Of a stretch of 64,000 bases of DNA, positions 8,966 through 18,484 are shown piece after piece. The translations under genes were made by a program, and so were the position numbers. The first letter of the stretch is position 1; each line of letters starts with the position of its first letter. This DNA is from Planctomycetota bacterium (GTDB lineage Bacteria > Planctomycetota > Planctomycetia > Pirellulales > Pirellulaceae): positions 62,001 through 126,000 of the forward strand of contig JAPLNI010000050.1 in assembly GCA_026692865.1 (NCBI GenBank). The letters are read 5' to 3'. The notes beneath the pieces are model-generated. The model ran no database searches. It was given only the letters and a program-made list of their open reading frames with translations, and had not been told where the DNA came from.

Positions 8966-10447
8966 ATGGAATTTACGCCAAGCACACTTTCACAACGCAT
9001 TATCGACTTCGGTCTGGCGACGTCCTACCAAATGGAAGCTGCTTGGGTGGAGATGCGTTCGAAGGATGCGGACTTGGAGACCTTCAAGTCGCTCTTGTTG
9101 CGGAAGAATTTGCTTACCAATTTTCAATTGGATCGCATTCTTACTGGCGAGCGTTTGGGCTACTTTTATGGTCCTTACAAAGTTCTGTACATGATCGGTG
9201 CAGGAACGTTCGCGCGGGTCTTTCGCGCCGTGCATCGTGAAACCAATCGCGTCGTGGCTGTAAAAGTTCTTCGAAGGCGACACCGCGATCAAGTTGTTCA
9301 GGTCGAGCAGTTTCTTCGTGAAGGTCGTATGGGATTGGCGCTACGACATCCCAACATCGTCACGATCTATGAAATTCAGAATGATCCACGGACTCCCTAT
9401 TTGGTGATGGAGTTTGTGGAAGGTGAGACTTTGCGTGAGATGTTGAAGATTCGAAAAATCTTCAGTCCGATCGAGACCATGCGAGTCATTCTGGATATCA
9501 CAACGGGACTTGAGTTTGCTTTTACTCGAGGGGTTACACACCGCGATTTGAAGCTGACGAACGTGCTGATCACTTCTAGTGGACGATGCAAGTTGGTGGA
9601 CTTTGGATTAGCTGCGATGGCAGATACGTCTTCACCGGAAGCACTCGCAGATTGCCCTAGTGCACGAGCGATCGACTACGCGGCGCTTGAACGTGGTACG
9701 GGTGTCAAGAAAGGAGATCCGCGGAGCGATATCTTTTTCGTCGGGGCGATCATGCAGCATATCCTCACGGGTGTCGCCCCATTGACTGAGACTCGCGATC
9801 GAATGGCTCGGTTGAACATCAGTCGCTTCACGGAGATTGCTCCGCTGAGCAGTTTGGTACCGGATTGTCCTCCTCAAGTTGCTGCAATCTGTAACAAAGC
9901 ATTAGAGTTTGATCCAGAGAAGCGGTATCACTCGATCAGTGCAATGCACTTGGAAGTCCAAGCCGTTTTGCACAAAATGGAAACGGGCACGCTCGATGCG
10001 GTCAAGACAGATGGGCACCAGATGGCGACCATCGATCCTGAGATGGCCAAAGAGGGGATCGGTAAAACGGTGCTCATCATCGAAAGTCGAGTAGAAATGC
10101 AAAACCTTTTGCGAGAGAAATTGAAAAGTCGTGGCTATCGAGTTCTTGTGTTTAGCAATCCTGACAATGCTATGGCTAGGTTCGCACCGGATGAACCGCC
10201 TCCTGCTGATTGCGTTGTAATCAGCGCTGTGGAATTAGGCTCCGATGCCTTGGAAGCCTTTAATCAACTGACGACGCAACCTTACACTGCTTTAATGCCT
10301 GCAGTAATGCTAGTAGATCCCAAGCAAGACTTTATTGTTCGTGGTGCAAAGACAAGCGACAAACATATTCTTTTACCGATGCCATTAAAGGTACGCGATC
10401 TGAGAACCGCGTTATCAAATCTGATCGTCGCTCCCATCTCTCACTAG
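8966..10447 (+). CDS. Ser/Thr protein kinase with C-terminal degenerate receiver domain
   Basis: 493 residues. An N-terminal helical region (1-65) resembles those preceding many planctomycete kinases. A Hanks-type kinase domain follows (about 70-335): Gly-rich IGAGTFARVF, Lys100 in VAVKVL, catalytic HRDLKLTN with Asp194, and VDFGLA with Asp212. All catalytic residues are present, so activity is likely. Residues about 365-490 fold like a response-regulator receiver (TVLIIESRVEMQNLLREKL...). However, the acidic pair is reduced to a single Glu, the expected phospho-acceptor Asp is missing (VVISAVELGSD), and the conserved Lys is replaced (LLPMPLKV). No membrane helix is present, so it is cytoplasmic. 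The domain may act as a protein-interaction module. Confidence 0.92.
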   Translation: MEFTPSTLSQRIIDFGLATSYQMEAAWVEMRSKDADLETFKSLLLRKNLLTNFQLDRILTGERLGYFYGPYKVLYMIGAGTFARVFRAVHRETNRVVAVKVLRRRHRDQVVQVEQFLREGRMGLALRHPNIVTIYEIQNDPRTPYLVMEFVEGETLREMLKIRKIFSPIETMRVILDITTGLEFAFTRGVTHRDLKLTNVLITSSGRCKLVDFGLAAMADTSSPEALADCPSARAIDYAALERGTGVKKGDPRSDIFFVGAIMQHILTGVAPLTETRDRMARLNISRFTEIAPLSSLVPDCPPQVAAICNKALEFDPEKRYHSISAMHLEVQAVLHKMETGTLDAVKTDGHQMATIDPEMAKEGIGKTVLIIESRVEMQNLLREKLKSRGYRVLVFSNPDNAMARFAPDEPPPADCVVISAVELGSDALEAFNQLTTQPYTALMPAVMLVDPKQDFIVRGAKTSDKHILLPMPLKVRDLRTALSNLIVAPISH

Positions 10448-10603
10448 TTACTTGACTGGTTTGGTGTATTTCTTTTTCGCAATCGATTCGATTGTAAACT
10501 AGTCGAGTATGAGTACCGGCTTTCTCCTTTGTACAAGCACGAGAACGCGTAAGAAAATACCGAATAACGGAAGATCTAGGCATGACGATTTTAGAGATTT
10601 CCG

Positions 10604-10618
10604 GTTGATTAAATCAAC
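10604..10618. other. Short perfect dyad in a convergent gap
   Basis: GTTGATT-A-AATCAAC is a perfect palindrome in the 200-base gap between the convergent kinase and oxidoreductase genes. The gap also contains the degenerate TACGAG-type repeat at 10504-10554. The dyad could be an operator-like site; a terminator role is unlikely because there is no loop. Confidence 0.3.
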
Positions 10619-10647
10619 GAGTACTCTTCCAAACAGCCTGCAGGATT

Positions 10648-13600
10648 CTACCACACAGAGAGCCCGTGATTGCGTTGATCCATCCATGTTTTTATCTCGG
10701 GCATTTGACCGTACGCGTACGCTAAGATTGCGATCGGATGGAGTGTTGGTTTATCGGTCCCTTGCTCCATTTGAAGCTTGCACGTGCTGCATTCGGTTGC
10801 ACCGAACTGGGCTTGAGTTTGTTGCATAGTGCTGATTAATGGCCAACCGATCCGGAGCGACTTACGATAGTTCTCTTTCTTCAGACCAAAGGTTCCAGCC
10901 ATACCACTACAACCGGCGTCTGCATCCAGGACTGTCATGCCTGGGATCAACTTCAGAAGGTTTCTGCCCGGTTGGTCTGCGTCGATCGCTCGTAAATGGC
11001 ATGGTAAGTGATACATCGTTGACATGGCGAGCGGTTGAAAATCCAGTTCCAAGTCGTTGTTCTGATGCATGTTCCAGAGATACCTTCCGGCGTCCCAAGT
11101 GTGGGCTGCGACAAGACGCGAGTCTTCATTATCTATGAGGTTTAGGTACTCATGCTTAAAGCAAAGAGCCGCTGACGGTTCAGTGGTAATGATCTCGTAT
11201 CCTTGACGCACCGATTCGGCTAGCGAGCGGATCGTTGGCATTAAAAGCTTTCGAGTCCTTTCAACATCACCCATGGAGATCTTAGTCATCCACGCTGGTA
11301 GCTGATTCGATGGAACGTATACGTCTACTTGTTGATGTTCGAGGACTGCTGTCAGAGCGCGACCAACAAGCGGATTATGCCAGTTTGCGTACTGATCGAC
11401 GAAGTAAAGAACCTTGCGACCACCGGAGCGTTTGGGTCGGTTGAGTCTTCGCTTGGCGGCCCAACTGGTAAATGATTGTCGACTGATTTGCGGAAGCCGC
11501 CGCCCCTGTGAAATGCCTGTAGTCTTCTCCAAAAGCCATCGAACCGCTTGATTCTCAAGCCCCCAATTAGCAATCCGAGGGAAGTTGCTTGCCGCCGATA
11601 TGAGTAGATCGATTCGCGAAAGCAGGAGATCGCTAAGTCGTAGCCCATGGGCGGCTGTATATTGCGATTTGAACTCGCTGACGAGCTTAGGAATATCGAC
11701 AGTTGCTGGGCAATCGATTCGACATTGGTGGCAATTAAAGCACAAGTCCGCGACAGCCTTCATCTCATCGCTTTCGAGTGTCTGCGGCGATAGCTTGCCG
11801 GAGAGTAATCCTCGCATCAGGTTTGCCTTGGCACGAGGCGATGATTCCTCGCCATGCCCCAGTCGAAACATCGGGCACATTCTTTCGGAGTTGGAAGTGG
11901 TCCGGCAGCGACCGCATCCGTTACAGGACTGCGCCGTGGTCGTCACATCCTCTTTGTCGCTCCAAATGAGGATAGGCAACATGACTGGTTTATGAACTTG
12001 TGATTGGGCAGCATCCGATACCAGCTCGGTACTTCCATTCGCAAGTTCACCATTTGCAGCAGCACCTAAAGGTTTCGTGATGGACGAAGATTGACTAAGC
12101 AGGGTTGAACTGTTATTGGTGCCAAGCTGTGGGGAAGCATGCGTGAGGAGACGCGATGTTGAAGGTCGAAGGTGGTCGCTAACGTTTTGAGTAATATCAG
12201 AAAGAACTTTTCCAGGGTTCAGAATGCCTTGCGGGTCAAAGAGTTCTTTGATGCGACGCATGATCGGATAGAACTCGCCCAGTTGCCGACGAGCGAACCA
12301 ACTACGGCTTAATCCCAGCGCGTGTTCGCCCGCAATGACTCCTTCAAACTCGATGACTTTCTCGTAGAGTTTTTCGGCAACCTGCTGCATCTTTCCGATG
12401 TCGACTGGATTGCCAAGGTCAAGGAAGGGACGAATATGAATTTGACCGTGAGCAGCGTGAGAAAAGATGGTGGCTGTAATACGTTCGGATTTAAAAATGT
12501 TTTGTGCTTCGACAATGAACTCGCCCAGCCGATTCGGTGGTACTGCAATGTCTTCGACAAATGGAAGCGGACGGTCTGTACCTTTGACTTGATAGAGTCG
12601 TGGAATGACACGCCGACACAGTCGCCAAAAGAAATCGCGTTCGGTTGGATCAGTCGTGATCCGAGAACTGGTGACGGCCGAGTTCTTTCTCGTTACGCGA
12701 CTAACTAGTCCTGCGAGCTTGGCACGCACTTCAGTAGGGTGGTCTCCTTGCTGTTCGATCAGCAACATTGCTTCTGCGCCTCGTGGGAGCAACGAATTGT
12801 ATCGATAGTCGGTTTCACGAGCGATCTCCAGCAGTCGTCGGTCCATGAGATCACACGCCGCGACGGAATCACGACGGGCTTCGATAGCTACTTTTGCTGC
12901 GGTCTCCAATCGATCGCAGAAGACGAGCACTACGGCTCGGACTGCCGGGATTTTCTCGACGCGAATGGTTGCTTCCGTCATGATCGAAAGGGTTCCTTCC
13001 GCACCTGATTGAAGCCTTGCAAGATCGACCCAGTTATGATGGATTGCTTGATCGATACGATAGCCGCATCCACGCGCAACCCCTTTCCAAGGTAGCTTCT
13101 TCATCAGCTCTCGATTCGCCCAGAGAAGCTGCCCAATCTCGCTCGAAAGGCGTTCTACCGACGGAGCGAGTTTAGTCGCAGATTCGCCTTGCCAAGGAGT
13201 CTGCTCCAATCGAACCATCTCGCCGTTAGCAAGTACCGAATCCATCCAAACCAGACTTCCACCAGCCGTTCCATACTGCGGGCAATGGCTTCCAGAAGTG
13301 TCGACCGCTAGCGAGCTGCCGATAGTTGTTACCGATCGCGTTGCGGGATCTGGCCCAAAGAGCATCCCACGATCGTTCAGGTATTGATTCAGTTCGGCAA
13401 GGACAACTCCCGGCTGGACGCGTATGGTTCCCGCCTCGGGATCGAACAGGCTTATTCGACGCATGTATCGCGCGAAATCAATTACCAGACCAGGGCCGAG
13501 CGATTGTCCAGCCAGCCCCGTACCGCCTCCACGGGGAAAGAGTCCCAGGTTGTTCTCCTTGGCATACTTCACCGTCAAAGCCACATCGCCAGCATGACGA

Positions 13601-13740
13601 GGCCTAATCACCCCCAGCGGCGTCAGTTCGTAAACCCCGGCATCGGATGCGTACATTTGACAATGAATCGCATCGCACAAGACGTCTCCGTCCAGTTGAC
13701 CCTTTAAATCTGCTTTGACTCTTAATCGCTCAGTTTCCAT
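10648..13740 (-). CDS. FAD-binding and 4Fe-4S oxidoreductase (D-lactate/glycolate dehydrogenase type)
   Basis: 1,030 residues, a fusion of the flavin and iron-sulphur subunits that are separate proteins in glycolate oxidase. Residues 1-230 form the FAD PCMH domain with LGLFPRGGGTGLAGQSLGPG. The FAD-linked oxidase C-terminal domain (about 260-510) ends EHALGLSRSWFA...DPQGILNPGK. Two 4Fe-4S motifs follow (CNGCGRCRTTSNSERMCPMF and CFNCHQCRIDCP), then the cysteine-rich CCG domain (YHLPCHLRA, CSGMAGTFGL, CSTCKLQ). The likely reaction is oxidation of a 2-hydroxy acid with electrons passed to a quinone or other carrier; the exact substrate cannot be read. Its start (METERLR) is an ATG at 13740, about 100 bases from the preceding yaeQ gene. 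Confidence 0.93.
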   Translation of the reverse strand: METERLRVKADLKGQLDGDVLCDAIHCQMYASDAGVYELTPLGVIRPRHAGDVALTVKYAKENNLGLFPRGGGTGLAGQSLGPGLVIDFARYMRRISLFDPEAGTIRVQPGVVLAELNQYLNDRGMLFGPDPATRSVTTIGSSLAVDTSGSHCPQYGTAGGSLVWMDSVLANGEMVRLEQTPWQGESATKLAPSVERLSSEIGQLLWANRELMKKLPWKGVARGCGYRIDQAIHHNWVDLARLQSGAEGTLSIMTEATIRVEKIPAVRAVVLVFCDRLETAAKVAIEARRDSVAACDLMDRRLLEIARETDYRYNSLLPRGAEAMLLIEQQGDHPTEVRAKLAGLVSRVTRKNSAVTSSRITTDPTERDFFWRLCRRVIPRLYQVKGTDRPLPFVEDIAVPPNRLGEFIVEAQNIFKSERITATIFSHAAHGQIHIRPFLDLGNPVDIGKMQQVAEKLYEKVIEFEGVIAGEHALGLSRSWFARRQLGEFYPIMRRIKELFDPQGILNPGKVLSDITQNVSDHLRPSTSRLLTHASPQLGTNNSSTLLSQSSSITKPLGAAANGELANGSTELVSDAAQSQVHKPVMLPILIWSDKEDVTTTAQSCNGCGRCRTTSNSERMCPMFRLGHGEESSPRAKANLMRGLLSGKLSPQTLESDEMKAVADLCFNCHQCRIDCPATVDIPKLVSEFKSQYTAAHGLRLSDLLLSRIDLLISAASNFPRIANWGLENQAVRWLLEKTTGISQGRRLPQISRQSFTSWAAKRRLNRPKRSGGRKVLYFVDQYANWHNPLVGRALTAVLEHQQVDVYVPSNQLPAWMTKISMGDVERTRKLLMPTIRSLAESVRQGYEIITTEPSAALCFKHEYLNLIDNEDSRLVAAHTWDAGRYLWNMHQNNDLELDFQPLAMSTMYHLPCHLRAIDADQPGRNLLKLIPGMTVLDADAGCSGMAGTFGLKKENYRKSLRIGWPLISTMQQTQAQFGATECSTCKLQMEQGTDKPTLHPIAILAYAYGQMPEIKTWMDQRNHGLSVW

Positions 13741-13842
13741 TCCACTATCATTGGCTGTAACAGGGTTCTAGGTCTAGTGGAAATACGGTGGAATAAATCT
13801 CGAAGTTGTTGACTAATGGTCTTATGTCATTTTCGTCAAAGT

Positions 13843-14382
13843 CTACATGGTGCGCCAATTCGTGATGATTTCAATCGAATCGTTGCCATTACTCAATTGA
13901 AATTCACCTTCTTGGATGGTTGCGGACAGGCTCATGCGTCGATCCAGGAAGCGAGTCGCGTTATCCAACGAAGCCGATTCAATGTCGATAACTCGCAAGT
14001 TCTTTGATCGCGACAACGAGGCTGCGTTCTTGGACCACCAAACTTCAGCCGAGTTCCCGCTGTAGGTGACCACCACGACTTCCTTTGCGAGACCACATGC
14101 CTTGCGAATATTCGACTCGTCTGGTTGCCCAAGTTCGATCCACTGCAGGACGGCACCTGTCAAATCGCGTCGCCACAGGTCTGGATCTTCATGCGTACTA
14201 AGACCACGACCAAACTCCAGTCGTTCATCGGCAAATAAGGCGAAAGTCAACAATCGAGCCATCACTCGACGATCGGGTTCGGATGGGTGTTGTGCGAGAA
14301 CCAAACTGTGAGTCGCATAGTATTGGCGATCGATGTCGTTGACCATCAGATCGGCTTTATAAACCGTCGATTTTGTTCCCAT
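13843..14382 (-). CDS. yaeQ: YaeQ family protein
   Basis: 179 residues, the family size. Characteristic segments are TVYKADLMVNDIDRQYYATH, LARLLTFALFADERLEFGRG, STHEDPDLWRRDLTG, WIELGQPDESNIRKA and VVVVTYSGNSAEVWW. The fold is related to PD-(D/E)XK nucleases, and an old suggestion of a role in transcription elongation came from E. coli genetics; the biochemical function is not settled. Its ATG lies 2 bases after the nagA stop, so the two are almost certainly co-transcribed. Confidence 0.95.
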   Translation of the reverse strand: MGTKSTVYKADLMVNDIDRQYYATHSLVLAQHPSEPDRRVMARLLTFALFADERLEFGRGLSTHEDPDLWRRDLTGAVLQWIELGQPDESNIRKACGLAKEVVVVTYSGNSAEVWWSKNAASLSRSKNLRVIDIESASLDNATRFLDRRMSLSATIQEGEFQLSNGNDSIEIITNWRTM

Positions 14383-14384
14383 GA

Positions 14385-15323
14385 TTACCAGCTCTGCAAT
14401 TCATTGTCACGCGTAAGTAAGGGCGAATCGTGACCAAAGATAAGTGTCATTGGGTTCGTCATTAGCAGTCGCTGCCGGTCGCTCGCGTTGAGTTGTAACT
14501 GAGAATCGAGAATGGAATTCATTTGACCAAGCGTTGCTCCCGAGCCCACGAAATGGCTTCGGTCTTCGCTTCGTGGAACGCCATCATCCCCGACAAGAAT
14601 TTTACGATTGCCTAGCGAGTGCAAGCCCGATGGTAACCCAGCCGCGCTGATCGCATCGCTAATGATTGTAACGCGATCGATACCGAGCCAATCGATCCAT
14701 GACCGCAACAACCAAAGTGGAAGATGATGTCCATCCGCGATCAAGGAGACATGAATTTGATTTCTTAGCGATAAGACTCGATGAATAATACTGTCATGCC
14801 TCGCGAGGTTTGCAGGACAGCCGTTTCCTAAGTGGGTAAAGAGCCGTAATCCACTGTCGATCGATTGAAGCATTTGATCACGACTTGCATTCGTGTGACC
14901 GGCTGCGACGCAAATATTTTGCGATGCAAGATAACGAATCACTTCGCCACTTAAGTCTTGCTCGGGGGCGAGCGTCATTAGCCTTACAAAGCCGTTGCCA
15001 GCTTCGACCATGCGTTTGGCGATATCAATCGATGCCAGTTGAGCGTGCTGAGGAGGATGTGCACCGATGTATCCAGGTTCCTGGGATATGAATGGACCTT
15101 CCACATGAATGCCCACCGCACGCCGCTTCGAAATCGGCGATTGTTCGATCAGGCTTGCGATGCGACTAATCTTGGCGAGCATCGCATCAACACTGTCGGT
15201 GATGATGGTCGGTAGATAGAAATCAGTCCCTTTTTCTTGGGCAAATTGCCACTGCTCGTCCGTTAGACTTTCGCTGTTGAAGTCGACTCCCCAGCAGCCG
15301 TTTATTTGAATATCGAAAAACAT
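14385..15323 (-). CDS. nagA: N-acetylglucosamine-6-phosphate deacetylase, compact form
   Basis: Removes acetate from GlcNAc-6-P in amino-sugar and peptidoglycan recycling. 312 residues from the ATG at 15323, chosen because AGGAG sits 5 bases upstream; a GTG 6 bases earlier overlaps that site. Metal and substrate residues of the amidohydrolase barrel are visible: HVEGPF (metal Glu), AGHTNAS, FTHLGNG, LIADGHH and the catalytic Asp in IISDAI. Compared with the roughly 380-residue E. coli enzyme it begins directly at the barrel (FFDIQINGCWGVDFN) and ends after the barrel, so both halves of the small beta-sandwich are absent. It sits 8 bases after xerC and 2 before yaeQ. Confidence 0.9.
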   Translation of the reverse strand: MFFDIQINGCWGVDFNSESLTDEQWQFAQEKGTDFYLPTIITDSVDAMLAKISRIASLIEQSPISKRRAVGIHVEGPFISQEPGYIGAHPPQHAQLASIDIAKRMVEAGNGFVRLMTLAPEQDLSGEVIRYLASQNICVAAGHTNASRDQMLQSIDSGLRLFTHLGNGCPANLARHDSIIHRVLSLRNQIHVSLIADGHHLPLWLLRSWIDWLGIDRVTIISDAISAAGLPSGLHSLGNRKILVGDDGVPRSEDRSHFVGSGATLGQMNSILDSQLQLNASDRQRLLMTNPMTLIFGHDSPLLTRDNELQSW

Positions 15324-15331
15324 GCACACTC

Positions 15332-16294
15332 CTACTTTGCTCGTGGATGTGCTCTATTATACGTTTCGATCAGATTGCTTGTGGTGACGTGGGTGTAGAT
15401 TTGTGTTGTCACAAGGCTTTTGTGGCCGAGTAACTCTTGAACGCTTCGAATGTCGGCACCAGCGTTCAGCAAGTGCGTTGCGAAACTATGACGAAGCGTG
15501 TGGGGGCTGGTACGTCCATCGAGCCCGCACTGGAGAATATACTTTTCGAGCATTCGACCAACGCTGCGAGTCGTTAAACGTGTTCCAAACTTATTGACGA
15601 AAGTGGCCGCGTCGCGAGGGTTATCTTTGCTGGTCGATTTGCCACTTGGGTTTGTTGCCGATCGAGTCGCTGCTTTTGAGGGCCTCGCGGTGGCACTGAT
15701 TTGTGAACGGACTTGAAGATAGCTCTTCAACGCCTCGGTAGCGTACTTGCCAAGTGAGCCCAAACGCTCCTTACGACCTTTACCGCGAATGCGAATGACT
15801 CCGTCCGCGAACTCGAGATCTCCATCGTTTAGCGCGACAACTTCGCTGACCCGTAAACCAGCAGAGTACATCGTTTCCAAAATCGCTTTGTCGCGCATTC
15901 CTGATGGATCGTTGGACGCGGGAGCTTGCAGCAGCGCGTCGATCTCCTCGCCGGTCAGAAAATGCGGAAGCGTCCGAGTTCCCCGTGGATTGCGAAGCGG
16001 CTTGGCTGGGTTGCTGTCAGCGATTGATTGACGCTGAGCGAAACGATAAAAGCTACGCAGAGAAGCGAGCTTGCGAGCAATACTACTTTTGGCATAACCC
16101 GCTTCATGTAAGGCAGCAACATACGTTCGCAAATCGGACGGCGTGACACTTGCCGCTGCAACGTTCTTGGTACCTTCGTCAGAAAGGAAGTCGGCTAGAT
16201 CGATCAGATCCTCGCGATAGGATTTGATCGTAAGCTCTGAGGCGTTCTTTTCAACGTTTAAGTAACGTAGGAATTGTCCGATTTCTGCATGCAT
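15332..16294 (-). CDS. xerC: Tyrosine recombinase XerC/XerD
   Basis: Resolves chromosome dimers at dif during division. 320 residues. The N-terminal SAM-like core-binding domain (1-95) precedes a catalytic domain with a full active site: Arg148 in AGLRVSE, Lys172 in the GKGRKER hairpin, His265-x-x-Arg268 in PHTLRHSFATH, His291 in LLGHKS and Tyr300 in QIYTHV. Residues about 200-230 are a Ser/Lys/Asn-rich insertion not usual in XerC. It lies in a leftward run with housekeeping genes and no attachment site or cargo, which argues for a chromosomal Xer rather than a mobile integrase. XerC and XerD cannot be told apart here. Confidence 0.9.
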   Translation of the reverse strand: MHAEIGQFLRYLNVEKNASELTIKSYREDLIDLADFLSDEGTKNVAAASVTPSDLRTYVAALHEAGYAKSSIARKLASLRSFYRFAQRQSIADSNPAKPLRNPRGTRTLPHFLTGEEIDALLQAPASNDPSGMRDKAILETMYSAGLRVSEVVALNDGDLEFADGVIRIRGKGRKERLGSLGKYATEALKSYLQVRSQISATARPSKAATRSATNPSGKSTSKDNPRDAATFVNKFGTRLTTRSVGRMLEKYILQCGLDGRTSPHTLRHSFATHLLNAGADIRSVQELLGHKSLVTTQIYTHVTTSNLIETYNRAHPRAK

Positions 16295-16316
16295 GCACTA
16301 GCTTGCGCTATGAATG

Positions 16317-16664
16317 CTACTCGGGCAAACGTTCTTGTTTAAAGGAAGGGAATTGAAATCGAACTTGTTTACCGCCGGCGTTAGATTCGCTAGCAAGGGG
16401 CGAGTTTTTCGATTGTTGGGAAGCGTCGGATGAGGTTGACTCGAAAGAAGATTCTGCAGGGGAAGACGAGATAGACGAAGCAGGCATCGTGCTTCGAATT
16501 TTCTGACTCAGCACTGCCGCGTCGTACCACGAGAATGAAAGGTCCGGGTCCGCAGCATAACGACCCAGCAAACGAAGTGTCTCAACACGATTCGAATCAT
16601 CGAACAGAAACAGATATTGTTCGTCGCCTTTTACCAATGCGAGAACGTTGACTTCTTTTGCCAT
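16317..16664 (-). CDS. Small hypothetical protein with Ser-rich linker
   Basis: 115 residues from the ATG at 16664 (an in-frame TTG at 16685 is a weaker alternative). Residues 1-50 form a compact alpha/beta module (KEVNVLALVKGDEQYLFLFD, then RVETLRLLGRYAADPDLSF, then WYDAAVLSQKIR). A Ser/Glu/Ala-rich linker follows, with a basic tail (VRFQFPSFKQERLP). I do not recognise the family. It sits 22 bases upstream of xerC in the same direction, so it is probably co-transcribed with it. No signal peptide or membrane segment is visible. Confidence 0.7.
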   Translation of the reverse strand: MAKEVNVLALVKGDEQYLFLFDDSNRVETLRLLGRYAADPDLSFSWYDAAVLSQKIRSTMPASSISSSPAESSFESTSSDASQQSKNSPLASESNAGGKQVRFQFPSFKQERLPE

Positions 16665-16736
16665 GTGACCACTCCGAGCCGCCAACCGCGTAAGGTGGTT
16701 GCTCGATAATGCCGTCCGCGTGGACGGAGAGCCAAC

Positions 16737-18140
16737 CTAGCGATCATATCGGTTTAATGGCCAACGAACTACGGTTCGACTTTTGAGTTCTCCGCCGCGT
16801 GCTGCGAGGGTTTCTACCATGTGTTGGTGGCAGCAAAATCTTATAAAGTCTTCACTGCGATGGAGATACGCTTCCCAGCCTCCGAAGCGACCGTCGTCAC
16901 GAAAGTAATAATAGTCAGAAAGCGCTTGCGTGAAATCTCCGTCACTACCGTTGTAACTGCGCATATGTGAAATGATGGGTTCCGATTGTGCCGACGCGAC
17001 AGGACGCAACGGTTTTGGCAACGCGGGAATGAAGCCTTGGGGATCGGGCCATTGAGGCGGTAGTTCCATCGCGTTGGGCGTCGAAAACTCACTCGCGTTT
17101 GTACCTTCGATAGCCTCATACTGGACATCGGAGCCGATAGGCAATGGATGCATTTGTGTTGGTACTGTGATCCGTTTAGATTCAATCGATTCGCGATCTT
17201 CTAACAGGGGTGTCTCTGAGGCTGTGTTGTACGAAGCCAGCTGGACCACGGAGTTGTTCTTGTTCTCTTGCTTTGTAGAATGCTTGCGATTTTGCAACAG
17301 CGATTTTCCACCAGCGGTTTTTGGAAGCGGTGCCATGTTGGACGCCTCGAGTAGTTCTACATCCTCGATTGAATCTCCTGAACTTTCGCGATCCCTATTC
17401 GGGTTAACCTGTTGATCTTGCTGGCTGTTATCGGATCGATTTCCGCGTGGGGGCGGAAGCTCCTGAATTGCTTTTTGCCGGGGCTCAATGACACCCGAGG
17501 GAGATTCGGCAATCGGTGTTTGCGTAGCGATTTGTTCTCGAGCCAAAGCTCGTTCGGCTTCCAGCTTAACTACTTGTGGAATCTTCTTCTCCGCCTTCGT
17601 TCCCCACGGCAATCCATAACCAGGAGGGATCGGATGAAAGCCTGGATTGGCTGCGTACCAGTTGACCTTCATGGCCATTCGGGGCGGGAAGTATGCGTCG
17701 TAGTCAGTCACGGAACCTTGCAGCACTGCATCCACGCCAAGATGGTTTGCAAATCGTTGGATGTCTTCCGTATTCGATATCGATCTACCAAGCACATTTT
17801 GCTCGAAAGCGGAAAGTTGGTTCTCAACCAATCCGATGGGAAGGACTTCAAATCCAGGCAGTCCCTGTGCGGCATCGTAGTACGCTAGCGTTACGCGGTC
17901 GGCACTCAACGTAGGATCTTCGCTTTGGTTTCGAAATGGAAGAATCGCAATCGTCTGTATTTGTGGGAACGGATTATGAAAACGTGGTTCGTGGCGAACA
18001 TCCGGGATAAAGTTGCATCCCAGACTACCTGTCCCAATGAAAAGCAGAAAAACTGTGATCGCAAACTTGATAGACAACCTCAGGCAAATTGCCGCGAGGA
18101 GGCATGCGAATCTTGAATTGGAAGCGAAAAAGCCATCCAT
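16737..18140 (-). CDS. Lipoprotein with LpoB/GNA1162-like N-terminal domain
   Basis: 467 residues. A long signal region ends in a lipobox (IGTGSLGC, acylated Cys at about 42), so it is a membrane-anchored lipoprotein. Residues about 60-170 (IAILPFRNQSEDPTLSADRV, FEVLPIGLVENQLSAF, GVDAVLQGSVTDYDAYFPPR) resemble the fold of periplasmic lipoproteins such as GNA1162/DUF799 and LpoB. Residues about 190-380 are a low-complexity Pro/Ser/Asn/Glu linker. The last 80 residues are compact again (FTQALSDYYYFRDDGRFGGW). A role in envelope assembly is an inference from family resemblance. It heads the leftward cluster running to yaeQ. Confidence 0.75.
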   Translation of the reverse strand: MDGFFASNSRFACLLAAICLRLSIKFAITVFLLFIGTGSLGCNFIPDVRHEPRFHNPFPQIQTIAILPFRNQSEDPTLSADRVTLAYYDAAQGLPGFEVLPIGLVENQLSAFEQNVLGRSISNTEDIQRFANHLGVDAVLQGSVTDYDAYFPPRMAMKVNWYAANPGFHPIPPGYGLPWGTKAEKKIPQVVKLEAERALAREQIATQTPIAESPSGVIEPRQKAIQELPPPRGNRSDNSQQDQQVNPNRDRESSGDSIEDVELLEASNMAPLPKTAGGKSLLQNRKHSTKQENKNNSVVQLASYNTASETPLLEDRESIESKRITVPTQMHPLPIGSDVQYEAIEGTNASEFSTPNAMELPPQWPDPQGFIPALPKPLRPVASAQSEPIISHMRSYNGSDGDFTQALSDYYYFRDDGRFGGWEAYLHRSEDFIRFCCHQHMVETLAARGGELKSRTVVRWPLNRYDR

Positions 18141-18484
18141 AGTGCACAGGCTCTACGAAAAAGGGGCCAGCCCGTTACCGGACCATATACGGTTGAATTT
18201 CTCAGTATTCACTTACGAAATAATCGAAGGGAGGCTCCTCGGAGACGTTTTCATCTCCAAGGAGCGTATCTCCCAACGATTCCCTCTCCCCTGGGCATAT
18301 TAAGATTATCGGCACAATCGTTACAGATTCTCCAAACGAAAAAATCGCTTTTTAAGACATCGTCAATTTTTGGGGAAACAGGAAACCGAGGCGAAATCGG
18401 CAAGCTAGCTTTTCTCTACTCCTGCTTGCGGGAATTCCTGCTTCGTAAGTCCTCAGTCTTCTTTTCTTATTGCCGACGAGCACG
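18141..18484. other. Divergent intergenic region
   Basis: 344 bases between the lipoprotein gene (leftward) and the GGDEF-like gene (rightward). It holds one clear hairpin (18234-18265), and the AT-rich runs near 18345-18375 probably include promoter sequence. I see no gene in it. Confidence 0.5.
18234..18265 (-). promoter_or_regulatory. Hairpin in the 5' leader of the lipoprotein gene
   Basis: GCTCCTCGGAGA pairs with TCTCCAAGGAGC, 12 bp with one mismatch and an 8-base loop. It lies about 95 bases upstream of the lipoprotein start, so it would be in its leader RNA or act as an operator. Confidence 0.35.

Noticed and set aside
15332-16294. XerC-like gene as the integrase of a genomic island
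   Set aside because: It has a full Xer active site and housekeeping neighbours, with no tRNA, direct repeats, cargo or composition change.
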